Part shown: positions 53,937 to 61,970 of the stretch, in pieces
Layout: every line of letters begins with the position of its first letter
How positions within the stretch are numbered: position 1 is the stretch's first letter
Source: Desulfovibrio sp. X2
Lineage (GTDB): Bacteria; Desulfobacterota; Desulfovibrionia; Desulfovibrionales; Desulfovibrionaceae
DNA length: 64,000 bases
Direction: 5' to 3'
Assembly: GCF_000422205.1 (NCBI RefSeq)
Contig: NZ_ATHV01000004.1
Span: 1-64,000 of the forward strand
Translations under genes and position numbers: made by a program
Notes under the pieces: model-generated
What the model saw: the letters and a program-made list of their open reading frames with translations, nothing else
Database searches by the model: none
Told to the model about the DNA's origin: nothing

Positions 53937-53991
53937 TTTCAACTTGAGACATGATCGCACACGTGAAAAGCGTGTCAATTTCAATCTGAAA
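53937..53991 (+). promoter_or_regulatory. Paired dyads, probable enhancer sites for the NtrC-type regulator
   Basis: TTTCA-ACT-TGAGA at 53937-53949 and TTTCA-ATC-TGAAA at 53979-53991 are two similar 13-base dyads, 42 bases centre to centre (four helical turns). They lie about 70-120 bases upstream of the -24 box, the usual range for NtrC-family enhancers. An ACACG-N7-CGTGT inverted repeat sits between them. Confidence 0.6.
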
Positions 53992-54056
53992 CAATGGAGC
54001 CTGTTTTTCGCCCGTCGGAAACAGACTAACCAAACAATTAAAGCATATTACAAGAA

Positions 54057-54072
54057 TGGCACCTTCATTGCT
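54057..54072 (+). promoter_or_regulatory. Sigma-54 promoter of the usp-tauE-PEP operon
   Basis: TGGCAC-CTTCA-TTGCT matches the -24/-12 consensus TGGCAC-N5-TTGCA at all but the last base. It stands 30 bases before the usp start codon and opposite a gene pair encoding a kinase and a sigma-54 activator. Confidence 0.85.
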
Positions 54073-54101
54073 CCTTTCAGGGCAGAGATCACTACGAGGC
54101 G

Positions 54102-54566
54102 ATGATGGAACGCATACTGGTCCCCATGGATGAACGACACGGCGCTTTCGAGGCGCTGTCGCACGCCATCTTCCTGTCCGGCCGCATAGCCGCGAAAATC
54201 TATGTGCTGCTGGTCCTGGCCCTTGCGGGGCCGGACTCTCCGGCGGCCGCAGCCTCCGCTCTCCCGGGCGACCCGGCAGGTCCCGGGGCCATCCGCAAGC
54301 GTCTCGAATCCCAGATTGAAACGGCCAAGGCCGAAGGTGCACAGATCGACTACTTCGTAACGGAGGGTGTCTATGCTGAAGAGGTAATCCGTTTCATCGA
54401 ACACAACAGGATAACCCTCCTGATCGCGGAAGGGTCCGAAGGCAGCGACGGCCGTGCCGATCGCGATGCCGCGGCCTTGCGCAAGATACTGCACCGCGTT
54501 TCCTGCAGGGTCGAGATCGTCACCCCTCGAAAAACCGGACAAGGTTCGGCAAGGGAGTCAACATGA
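54102..54566 (+). CDS. Universal stress protein (UspA family)
   Basis: Protein of 154 aa (153 if the second ATG at 54105 is used, which lies better after GAGG). N-terminal ERILVPMDERHGAFEALSHAIFLS and the late RITLLIAEGSEGS are Usp-like. The usual ATP loop G-2x-G-9x-G-S/T is not clear, so ATP binding is doubtful. First gene of a sigma-54-dependent operon with the TauE exporter, whose ATG overlaps its stop (ATGA). Confidence 0.82.
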   Translation: MMERILVPMDERHGAFEALSHAIFLSGRIAAKIYVLLVLALAGPDSPAAAASALPGDPAGPGAIRKRLESQIETAKAEGAQIDYFVTEGVYAEEVIRFIEHNRITLLIAEGSEGSDGRADRDAAALRKILHRVSCRVEIVTPRKTGQGSAREST

Positions 54567-55501
54567 GTCTACCTCTCCATCTCTACCTGCCCATCGCCGG
54601 GAACAGCGTCAACGTGCTCTCGATTCTCGGCCTGGGCGGAGCCGTGGGCCTGCTCTCGGGCATCTTCGGCGTCGGCGGCGGTTTTCTGATGACGCCTCTG
54701 CTCATCATGCTGGGCATTCCGCCCACCGTGGCCGCGGCCTCGGACTCCAACCAGATCGTGGGCGCCTCCACCTCGGGCACCCTGGCCCACTTCCGCCTCG
54801 GCAACGTGGACTTCAAGATGGGCATCCTGCTCCTCGTGGGCGGCGTCTTCGGCGGCACCATCGGCGTGCAGATCATCAAGATCCTGCGCCAGCTCGGCAA
54901 CGCCGACTTCCTGATCAACATCACCTACGTGCTCATGCTCGGCATCGTGGGCGGCTACATGTTCGTGGAAAGCCTGCAGTCCATGCGCAAGGACAAGGCA
55001 GGCGCCCAGAGCGCGCCCAAGCCCAAGAAGAAGTCCGCCTTCGGCGCCATGCTCCAGGCCCTGCCCTTCCAGATGGACTTCGTGCGCTCCGGCGTGCGCA
55101 TCTCGGCCATCATCCCGTTCATCCTCGGCACCCTGGTCGGCATCCTCTCCGCGATCATGGGCGTGGGCGGCGGCTTCATCATGGTCCCGGTCATGGTCTA
55201 CCTGCTGCGCATGCCCATGCACGTCGTGGTGGGCACGAGCCTGTTCCAGATCCTCTTCACCTGCATCAACGTGACCATCATGCAGTCCATGGAGAACCAC
55301 ACCGTGGACTTCGTCCTGGCCCTGCTCCTGCTCATCGGCTCGGCCATCGGCGCCCAGGTCGGCACCAAGATCGGCCGCAAGCTCAAGGGCGACCAGCTGA
55401 AGATCCTGCTCGCGAGTCTCGTGCTCGTGGTCATGGGCAAGATGCTCTACCAACTCCTGGCCAGGCCTGATATTCTGCTCGCCTACGTGGGAGGACACTA
55501 G
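54563..55501 (+). CDS. TauE/SafE-family membrane exporter
   Basis: Protein of 312 aa with 7-8 membrane helices in two related halves. Each half has the family glycine motif: FGVGGGFLMTPLL near residues 34-46 and MGVGGGFIMVPVM near 195-207. Family members are thought to carry sulfite, sulfoacetate or other sulfur-containing organic anions. A Lys/Ala-rich cytoplasmic loop lies in the middle (KDKAGAQSAPKPKKKS). It overlaps the usp stop codon and is followed two bases later by an Alph_Pro_TM-like gene. Confidence 0.9.
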   Translation: MSLPLHLYLPIAGNSVNVLSILGLGGAVGLLSGIFGVGGGFLMTPLLIMLGIPPTVAAASDSNQIVGASTSGTLAHFRLGNVDFKMGILLLVGGVFGGTIGVQIIKILRQLGNADFLINITYVLMLGIVGGYMFVESLQSMRKDKAGAQSAPKPKKKSAFGAMLQALPFQMDFVRSGVRISAIIPFILGTLVGILSAIMGVGGGFIMVPVMVYLLRMPMHVVVGTSLFQILFTCINVTIMQSMENHTVDFVLALLLLIGSAIGAQVGTKIGRKLKGDQLKILLASLVLVVMGKMLYQLLARPDILLAYVGGH

Positions 55502-55503
55502 CC

Positions 55504-56268
55504 ATGCAGCGGACATCTCACAACATCGCCATCCTCGCGGCGCTCTGCGCCCTGCTGCTCGCCGCCGTCCCGGCCTTTGCCGACGGCGCGGCCACGCTGA
55601 CGCTCGCTCCCGCCCAGATCGACATCGGCACGACCTACAACGGCATGCCCCTGCACGTCGAGGGCACCATCCCGGCCGGCTGCCAGGCCGTGATCCGCTT
55701 CCTGGGAGAGCCCAAGGACGTGCACATGAAGGCCAAGGGCAAGATCTTCGGCCTCCTGTGGATGAACCTCGACTCCCTGACCTTCACCGACGTGCCGAGC
55801 GTCTTCCTGGCCCAGTCCTCCACGGAGTTCGGCCAGCTCGGCGCCGCGGGCGACAGCCTGGGGCTTGACGGCCTGAAGGCCTCCATCGGGGTGCACGGCG
55901 GCAACGAGGGCGCCAAGTCCCTGATCGGCGACCTCCTGCACATGAAGCGCACGGAGAAGCTCTACCGCCAGACCGAGGGCGACGTGACCCTGACCCCGGC
56001 CGACGGAAGCCAGACCTTCGCGGCGGACATCGCCCTGCCCTCGCGCCTCGCCCCGGGCACCTACACGGTCGAGGTCCACGCCGTGTGCGACGGCAAGGTC
56101 GCGGCCAGCGCGCGCCAGGAGATCACGGCCAAGCTCGTGGGAGCGCCCGAGTTCCTGGCCCGCATGGCCTTCTCCCAGGGGTTGCTCTACGGCGTCCTGG
56201 CGGTCATAATCGCCCTCCTGAGCGGCCTGGCCATCGGCCTGGTCTTCCAGAGCAAGGGAGCCCACTAG
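55504..56268 (+). CDS. Alph_Pro_TM-like (TIGR02186) membrane-anchored protein
   Basis: Protein of 254 aa with a signal peptide (LAALCALLLAAVPAFA), a beta-rich periplasmic body beginning LTLAPAQIDIGTTYNGMPLHVEGTIPAG, and one C-terminal transmembrane helix (GVLAVIIALLSGLAIGLVF). The pattern fits the Alph_Pro_TM family, which often sits next to TauE-type exporters; its function is unknown. It may act as a periplasmic partner of the exporter. The start ATG is two bases after the tauE stop codon. Confidence 0.8.
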   Translation: MQRTSHNIAILAALCALLLAAVPAFADGAATLTLAPAQIDIGTTYNGMPLHVEGTIPAGCQAVIRFLGEPKDVHMKAKGKIFGLLWMNLDSLTFTDVPSVFLAQSSTEFGQLGAAGDSLGLDGLKASIGVHGGNEGAKSLIGDLLHMKRTEKLYRQTEGDVTLTPADGSQTFAADIALPSRLAPGTYTVEVHAVCDGKVAASARQEITAKLVGAPEFLARMAFSQGLLYGVLAVIIALLSGLAIGLVFQSKGAH

Positions 56269-56272
56269 CAGT

Positions 56273-58876
56273 ATGGTTTCGCTTTCCGGTCTATTGGACG
56301 TGCTCGCCTTCTGGCGGCGCCGCAAGGCTCCTCTCCACTTCGGGGTGCTCTTCAAGACGTTCCGTACCATTTTGGAACGCAACAACCGCATCCTGGAGCA
56401 GATGGGGGACATGGGCGACAAGCTGGGGGGCGAGTACGTCTTCGACCGGCAGTACATCGTCTCCGCCTGCGAGACCCTGGGCGACCAGGTCTTCAAGCTC
56501 ATCTCGGACCTGAGCGTGCTGGCGCGCAACAAGAACGACGGCCTCTTCGCCGTGTTCGCGAACATCCAGCACGAGATCCACGAGGAGCTCGCCGGGCGCC
56601 ACGCCATGCCCGAGGTCAGCCTGGTCCTCGACCTGGACAAGCTGAGCTCGGACCTCTTCGAGTCCGCGGGCAACAAGCTGGCCGTGCTCGGCGACGTGCG
56701 CAACGTGCTCGGCATGGAGACCCCGGACGGCTTCGTGGTCACGGCCAAGGCCTTCATGGACTTCATGGCGCAAAACGGCCTGCCCGAGCTCATCGAGACG
56801 CGGCTGAAGGCCTGGGACGGCGAGGACGAGGCGGTCTTCTCCGAGCTCTGCCACGACGTGCGCGAGCAGATCCTGGGCGGCAAGATCCCAAAGCCCCTGC
56901 GCAACGCGGTCAACGCCGCCCTGGACAAGCTCGCGCGGCGCAACGGCCGGGGCGAGCTGCACATGGCCCTGCGCAGCAGCGCCTGGGGCGAGGACTCGGA
57001 ATCGAGCTTCGCCGGGCAGTACGAGACCGTGCTGAACGTCACCCCCGACAATTTCTTCACCGCCTACCGCACGGTGCTGGCCAGCGCCTATTCCGAGATG
57101 GCCTGGCGCTACCGGCTGCACCGCGGCTACCGCGAGCACGAGATGGTCATGCCCGTGGGCTGCCAGCTCATGGTCGAGGCCGCGGTCAGCGGCGGGCTCT
57201 ACACCCTGGCCCCGGTGGGCCAGGAGCGCGAGGTCATGGTCGTGAACGCGGCCTGGGGCCTGGGCGCGCCCGTGGTGGACGGCACCGGCGAGGCCGACAC
57301 CTTCATCCTCGGCCGCAGCTCGCCCTATCCCGTGCACTCAGCGGAGATCGCGCACAAGGCCAAGGCCATGATCCTGTCTTCCGCGAGCGGCACCGCCTAC
57401 GAGGACGTGCCCGAGGCGCGCCGGGACGTGCAGAGCCTCACTCCCGAGCAGCTCGAACGCCTGGCCCAGGCGGCCATGACCCTCGAGCGCTTCTACAAGC
57501 GTCCCCAGGACGTGGAGTGGGCCTTCACCCGCGACGGAACGCTCAACATCCTGCAGTCCAGGCCGCTCAACATGCGCTCCAGGCTGCCGGAGTTCGCGCC
57601 CTGTCCGGAGGAGGCCACGCGCGACGCGGAGGTCGTGTTCCAGGGCCGGGGCACGGTGGTGCAGCGGGGCGTGGCCGTGGGCCGGGTCTTCGTCGTGCAC
57701 GGCCACGAGGACCTGGACGAGTTCCCCTACGGCGCCATCCTCGTCTCGCGCTACACCTCGCCGCGCTTCGCCAAGGTCATGCGCAAGGCCCAGGGCATCA
57801 TCACCGACGTGGGCTCGCCCACCGGCCACATGGCGACCATCGCGCGCGAGTACCGCGTGCCCACGGTGGTCGGCACGGGCATGGCCACCAAGCTTTTGAA
57901 GACCGGCGAGGAGATCACCCTGGACGCCTCGACCAACGCGGTCTACCGCGGGGCGCTGGGCGAGCTGTGCCGCTACGAGCTGACCGAGGTGGACGTCTTC
58001 GAGGACGCCTACGAGTACCGGCTGCTCCGGCGCGTGCTGCGGCGCATCACCCCGCTGCACCTGCACGACCCGCACGCCGCGAGCTTCAACCCGGCGGAGT
58101 GCCGCACCTACCACGACATCACCCGCTTCGTGCACGAGCGCTCCGTGGAGGAGCTGATCGGACTCTCCGAGCGGGGCGAAAACTTCTCCGACGCCACGCC
58201 GCGCCACCTGGTCACCAAGCTGCCGCTCGGCCTCACGGTCATCGACATCGAGGACGGCCTCGCGCCGCTCGATCCCGAGGCCGACGCCACGAGCGAGGAC
58301 GTGACCTCCATCCCCCTGCGCGCCCTGCTGGAGGGGCTGACCGCCTCGGACATGTGGTCCACCGAGCCCGCGCCCGTGGATCTGAAGAGCTTCATGTCCA
58401 GCTTCACGCGCACCACCGCGGCGGCCGCGGCCACGGACCGCTCGGAGCGCAACCTGGCCGTGGTCTCGCGCTCCTACATGAACCTGAACCTGCGCCTCGG
58501 CTACCACTTCACGCTCATAGACGCCTTCATCACCCCGGAGATCAACGACAACTACATCTATTTCCGCTTCCTGGGCGGGGTCACGGACATGGCCCGCCGC
58601 TCGCGCCGCGCCAAATGCATCGGCGATATCCTGGAATCCACCGATTTTCGGGTGGAAGTCCGCGGCGACCTGGTGGTAGGACGGGTGAAGAAGCTCGCCA
58701 AGAAGCGTATGGTGGAGCGCATGATGCTGCTCGGGGGGCTCATCGGCTACACCCGGCAGCTGGACGTGCACATGGACTGCGACGAAGACATCACCCGCCA
58801 CGCGGCGTGTTTTTGCGAGCGCATAGAGGCCCTTTTGGAGGAGCACCGTGAGCGGAGAGAATGGCGGACAGGTTAA
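56273..58876 (+). CDS. PEP-synthase-like protein with extra terminal domains (paralog 1)
   Basis: Protein of 867 aa. Residues about 20-100 form a helical domain (LFKTFRTILERNNRILEQM...GGEYVFDRQYI). Then comes an ATP-grasp PPDK_N part, complete by eye: ALRSSAWGEDSESSFAGQYETVLNV, GCQLMVEAAVSGGLYTLAP, QDVEWAFTRDGTLNILQSRP. Next is a phosphohistidine domain with SPTGHMATIARE near residue 515. The C-terminal ~280 residues are an unassigned domain (ECRTYHDITRFVHE; RNLAVVSRSYMNLNLRLGYHF). The TIM-barrel PEP/pyruvate domain of real PEP synthase is missing, so it may phosphorylate its own histidine and pass the group on. The end overlaps the receiver gene by 29 bases. Confidence 0.85.
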   Translation: MVSLSGLLDVLAFWRRRKAPLHFGVLFKTFRTILERNNRILEQMGDMGDKLGGEYVFDRQYIVSACETLGDQVFKLISDLSVLARNKNDGLFAVFANIQHEIHEELAGRHAMPEVSLVLDLDKLSSDLFESAGNKLAVLGDVRNVLGMETPDGFVVTAKAFMDFMAQNGLPELIETRLKAWDGEDEAVFSELCHDVREQILGGKIPKPLRNAVNAALDKLARRNGRGELHMALRSSAWGEDSESSFAGQYETVLNVTPDNFFTAYRTVLASAYSEMAWRYRLHRGYREHEMVMPVGCQLMVEAAVSGGLYTLAPVGQEREVMVVNAAWGLGAPVVDGTGEADTFILGRSSPYPVHSAEIAHKAKAMILSSASGTAYEDVPEARRDVQSLTPEQLERLAQAAMTLERFYKRPQDVEWAFTRDGTLNILQSRPLNMRSRLPEFAPCPEEATRDAEVVFQGRGTVVQRGVAVGRVFVVHGHEDLDEFPYGAILVSRYTSPRFAKVMRKAQGIITDVGSPTGHMATIAREYRVPTVVGTGMATKLLKTGEEITLDASTNAVYRGALGELCRYELTEVDVFEDAYEYRLLRRVLRRITPLHLHDPHAASFNPAECRTYHDITRFVHERSVEELIGLSERGENFSDATPRHLVTKLPLGLTVIDIEDGLAPLDPEADATSEDVTSIPLRALLEGLTASDMWSTEPAPVDLKSFMSSFTRTTAAAAATDRSERNLAVVSRSYMNLNLRLGYHFTLIDAFITPEINDNYIYFRFLGGVTDMARRSRRAKCIGDILESTDFRVEVRGDLVVGRVKKLAKKRMVERMMLLGGLIGYTRQLDVHMDCDEDITRHAACFCERIEALLEEHRERREWRTG

Positions 58877-59321
58877 CGGCGGCCAGGACGGCGGCCAGAA
58901 CGTCAGGACGGAGAGGCAGCCCCAGGGCCGCACCCGCGTCCTGATCCTCGACGACGAGCCCATCGTCTGCAAGCGGCTGAAACCCGCGTTCCAGAAGGCA
59001 GGCTACGACGTGGAGACCTTCACCGACAGCGGCGCGGCGCTCGCCCGCGTCGAGGAGGCCCCCTTCGACATCGTGATCACCGACCTCAAGATGGAGGGCA
59101 CGGACGGCCTCGAGTTCCTGAAAAGGGTCAAGGCCCGTCGCCCCGAGACCGGCGTGATCGTCATCACCGGCTTCGCCACCCTGGAGACGGCCCGCGAATC
59201 GTTCCGCGAGGGTGCCTTCGACTTCGTGGCCAAGCCCTTCAAACTCAAGGACATCCTGGACACCGTCGCGCGTATGCAGCAGGGCGCGTCCAAAGGCACC
59301 GCGACCGGGGCGGGCTCCTAG
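58848..59321 (+). CDS. Stand-alone response-regulator receiver
   Basis: Protein of 157 aa from a GTG. An N-terminal Gly/Gln-rich stretch of about 28 residues precedes a complete receiver: LILDDEP, phospho-acceptor Asp in IVITDLKMEG, and lysine in VAKPFKLKD. No output domain is present. It is embedded between two PEP-synthase-like genes and overlaps the first by 29 bases. It may take phosphate from the kinase at 52.3 kb or from the paralogs' histidine domains; both are speculation. Confidence 0.92.
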   Translation: MSGENGGQVNGGQDGGQNVRTERQPQGRTRVLILDDEPIVCKRLKPAFQKAGYDVETFTDSGAALARVEEAPFDIVITDLKMEGTDGLEFLKRVKARRPETGVIVITGFATLETARESFREGAFDFVAKPFKLKDILDTVARMQQGASKGTATGAGS

Positions 59322-59375
59322 ACACCGGCTCCAGGCCCGGACGCCCCGACGGGCCGCAACCCCACGGCGAGAACC

Positions 59376-61970
59376 ATGCGCAGCACTTCCCGCCCGTCCT
59401 CCGGCCGCACTCCCGGCCAGCCCGGAACCCCCTCCGGCAGCCCAGGGGCGCCACACGGCGCCGAGGCGCTGCGCGCGCTCTTCGCCAAGTTCCGGCGCAT
59501 CCTCGAACTCAACAACCGCGTCCTCGAGATGATGGCCGAGATGGAGCGGGCGCTCGGCGGCGAGTACATCTTCGACTCCGCCTTCCTGCGCTCGGCCGTG
59601 GCCGAGATGTCCGGACACGTGCACCAGGTGGCCTACTGCCTGAACGTGCTCTCGGGCAACCGCCACGTGGCCCTCTACGACCGCTACGAGGCCATCCGCA
59701 ACATCCTGGACGACCTGCTCGAAGGCGGCCCCGGCCCGGGGCTTGCGGGCGGCAGGCAGCTCGTCCTGCCCGGCGCCGAGGTGCGCTGGGAGGTGGAGCC
59801 CCTGGTGGGACAGGCCGCCGCGGCCCTGGCCGAGACGGCGCGGGCCGGGGAGATCGGGCTTTTGGACTGCTTCTTCGTCAGCGCCGCGGGCATCGCCGCC
59901 TGGCGGGAAGCGGGCGGATCGCCCGACGAATTGCCGCCCGCCCTGGCCGAGGCCGTGCGCGAGGAGCTTGCGAACCTCTTCCGCCGCCTGGGCGGGCCGC
60001 GCCGCCTGGTGCTGGAGGCCCTGCCCCACGCGGCCGCCGAGGCCACGCCACGCGCGCAGGCGCGCGGGGCCGGGCCGGACGCGGACGAGGTGCTGCGCGC
60101 CGTGGCCGCCCTGCTCGCCGAGGCCGATGCCGTGTCGAAAAAGGTTGCGGCCGCGGGCGGAGACGAGAACGAAGCCGCGGCCGCGAGCCCGGCCTGCGTG
60201 CGCCTGCGCGAGGACCTCGCGGCCAGGGCCGCGGGCAGCATCCTGGCCATGCCCCGCGAGGCCGAGCTGCCCGGCACCATGCTCGTCACGGCGCGGTGCG
60301 AGGCCATGGGTCCCGGCGAGGACCGCTATTTCCTGCGCCGCGTGCCGCCGCACGAGCTGGTGCGCTCGGAGCAGGCCGCTGCGGCGGACCTCGGCGGCAA
60401 GAACGGCGGCCCGGCCTGCGCGCCGGGCAAGGACGCCGCCCTTGCCCCGGGAGCGCGCGGGCTCAGACGCGGCTCGGCCATTCTCGCGCCCGGCGCGCTG
60501 ACCGGCCTGGCCTCGGCCGCCCGGACGCTGGAGAACGCCCTGGGCGGACCTCCGGCGCTCACCTGGGCCATGGACCAAGGAGGCCGCCTGCTGGCCCTGG
60601 ACGTGTCCGTGTGCACGCCCCCGCCCGAGAGCGTTCGCGTCGCCGGGCTGGACCGCATCCTGGCCGGAGCGGAACGAATCCTTTCCGGCGGGGCCACGGT
60701 GCAGTCCGGCGTGGCCGCGGGCCGCGTGGTCCACGTGGACGAGCACACCGATCCTTCCGCCCTGCCCCCGGGCGCGGTGCTCGTGGCCCGGGCCGCGGCG
60801 CCGTCGCTGAGCCCGCTCCTGCGCCGGGCCGCGGCCGTGGTCACGGAGATGGGCTCGGCCACCGGCCACCTGGCGACCATCGCGCGCGAATGCCGCCTGC
60901 CCGCCGTCTTCGGCCTGCAGGACGCGCGCGCCCGGCTGCCCGAGGACACGGAGGTGACCGTGGACGCCGGGGCGGGCGTGGTCTACCGGGGCGTCATCGA
61001 GCCGTTGCTCGATTTCCAGGCCTCGGCCCCGGAGTTCGGCCCCACGGACCCGGAATACCTGACGCTCAGGCGCCTTCTGCGCTTCATCCGGCCGCTCTCC
61101 ATAAGCCATCCCTCGGACGAGGGGTTCGCGGCCGCCAACTGCCGGACGTTTCACGACATCATCCATTTCTGCCACGAGCAGGCCATGGAGGAACTGCTGG
61201 AGCTCTCGGCCCGCCACCCGGACCTGGAGCAGGCCGCGACCCGGCCCCTCGAGCTGCCCGTGCCGCTGGACCTCTTCGTCCTGGACCTGGGCGGCGGCGT
61301 GGCGCCGGAGGCCGGGCAGCGCCTCGGCCCCGAGGACCTGACCTCCCGCCCGCTGCGCGCCCTGCTGCGCGGCCTCGCCAGCCCCTCGGCCTGGGACAAC
61401 GCGCCCATGGCGCTGCACCTGGGCGACGTCTTCGCCGGGCTCGGCCGCAGCACGGCCGCCCTGGACGCGCCGGGCCAGGGCTATTCCGGCCGCAATCTGG
61501 CCGTGGCCGCGCGCACCTACTGCAACGTCAGCCTGCGCATGGGCTACCATTTCAACGTCATCGACAGCTGGCTCGGCGACACGCCCGGCCAGAACTACGT
61601 CTACTACCGCTTCGTGGGCGGCTTCGCGGACGAGGCCCGGCGCGGGCGCCGCGCCGAGCTCGTGCGCCGCGCCCTCTCGCGCCTGGGCTTCCGCGTCGAG
61701 GTGCGCGGCGACCTGGTCACGGCCAGACTGCGCATGGGCGAGCGCGAGGAGATCGAGCTGACGCTCTCGCGCCTGGGCGAGCTGACCGGCTTCACCCGAC
61801 AGCTCGACCTGGCCATGGGCTCCGAGGAGGACGTGGCCGCGCTCGAGGCGCGTTTCGCCGAGATCGGGGCCGACAATGGGAACGGCAACGGGACCGACAG
61901 CGGGGTCGGGCCGAAAACCGGAGATGAAGAACAGAGCACACCAACCCCGGACGGGGGAGGCGACGCATGA
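59376..61970 (+). CDS. PEP-synthase-like protein with decayed ATP-grasp part (paralog 2)
   Basis: Protein of 864 aa. It shares the helical N-terminal domain (LFAKFRRILELNNRVLEMM...GGEYIFDSAFL), the phosphohistidine domain (SATGHLATIARECRLPAVFG, His near 495) and the C-terminal domain (NCRTFHDIIHFCHEQ; RNLAVAARTYCNVSLRMGYHF) of paralog 1. In the middle (about 120-400), the nucleotide-binding arginine-serine segment and SFAGQ motif are lost, and the late QSRP motif reads LALDVSV. It may therefore receive phosphate on its histidine without its own kinase. A Gly/Asn-rich tail ends it, and the stop codon overlaps paralog 3 (ATGA). The frame is intact, so this is not a pseudogene. Confidence 0.82.
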   Translation: MRSTSRPSSGRTPGQPGTPSGSPGAPHGAEALRALFAKFRRILELNNRVLEMMAEMERALGGEYIFDSAFLRSAVAEMSGHVHQVAYCLNVLSGNRHVALYDRYEAIRNILDDLLEGGPGPGLAGGRQLVLPGAEVRWEVEPLVGQAAAALAETARAGEIGLLDCFFVSAAGIAAWREAGGSPDELPPALAEAVREELANLFRRLGGPRRLVLEALPHAAAEATPRAQARGAGPDADEVLRAVAALLAEADAVSKKVAAAGGDENEAAAASPACVRLREDLAARAAGSILAMPREAELPGTMLVTARCEAMGPGEDRYFLRRVPPHELVRSEQAAAADLGGKNGGPACAPGKDAALAPGARGLRRGSAILAPGALTGLASAARTLENALGGPPALTWAMDQGGRLLALDVSVCTPPPESVRVAGLDRILAGAERILSGGATVQSGVAAGRVVHVDEHTDPSALPPGAVLVARAAAPSLSPLLRRAAAVVTEMGSATGHLATIARECRLPAVFGLQDARARLPEDTEVTVDAGAGVVYRGVIEPLLDFQASAPEFGPTDPEYLTLRRLLRFIRPLSISHPSDEGFAAANCRTFHDIIHFCHEQAMEELLELSARHPDLEQAATRPLELPVPLDLFVLDLGGGVAPEAGQRLGPEDLTSRPLRALLRGLASPSAWDNAPMALHLGDVFAGLGRSTAALDAPGQGYSGRNLAVAARTYCNVSLRMGYHFNVIDSWLGDTPGQNYVYYRFVGGFADEARRGRRAELVRRALSRLGFRVEVRGDLVTARLRMGEREEIELTLSRLGELTGFTRQLDLAMGSEEDVAALEARFAEIGADNGNGNGTDSGVGPKTGDEEQSTPTPDGGGDA

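Larger units (their letters stand above)
53763..54101. other. Divergent control region
   Basis: A 339-base gap between the minus-strand kinase gene and plus-strand usp operon. 53900-54080 is AT-rich and carries two TTTCA-N3-TGARA dyads, an ACACG/CGTGT inverted repeat between them, and a sigma-54 promoter. The stretch next to the kinase (53763-53890) is GC-rich without clear sites. Confidence 0.7.

Noticed and set aside
59376-61970. Paralog 2 as a pseudogene
   Set aside because: The frame is open for 864 codons, with intact terminal domains and histidine motif and an overlapping junction with the next gene; the change is confined to the ATP-grasp part.
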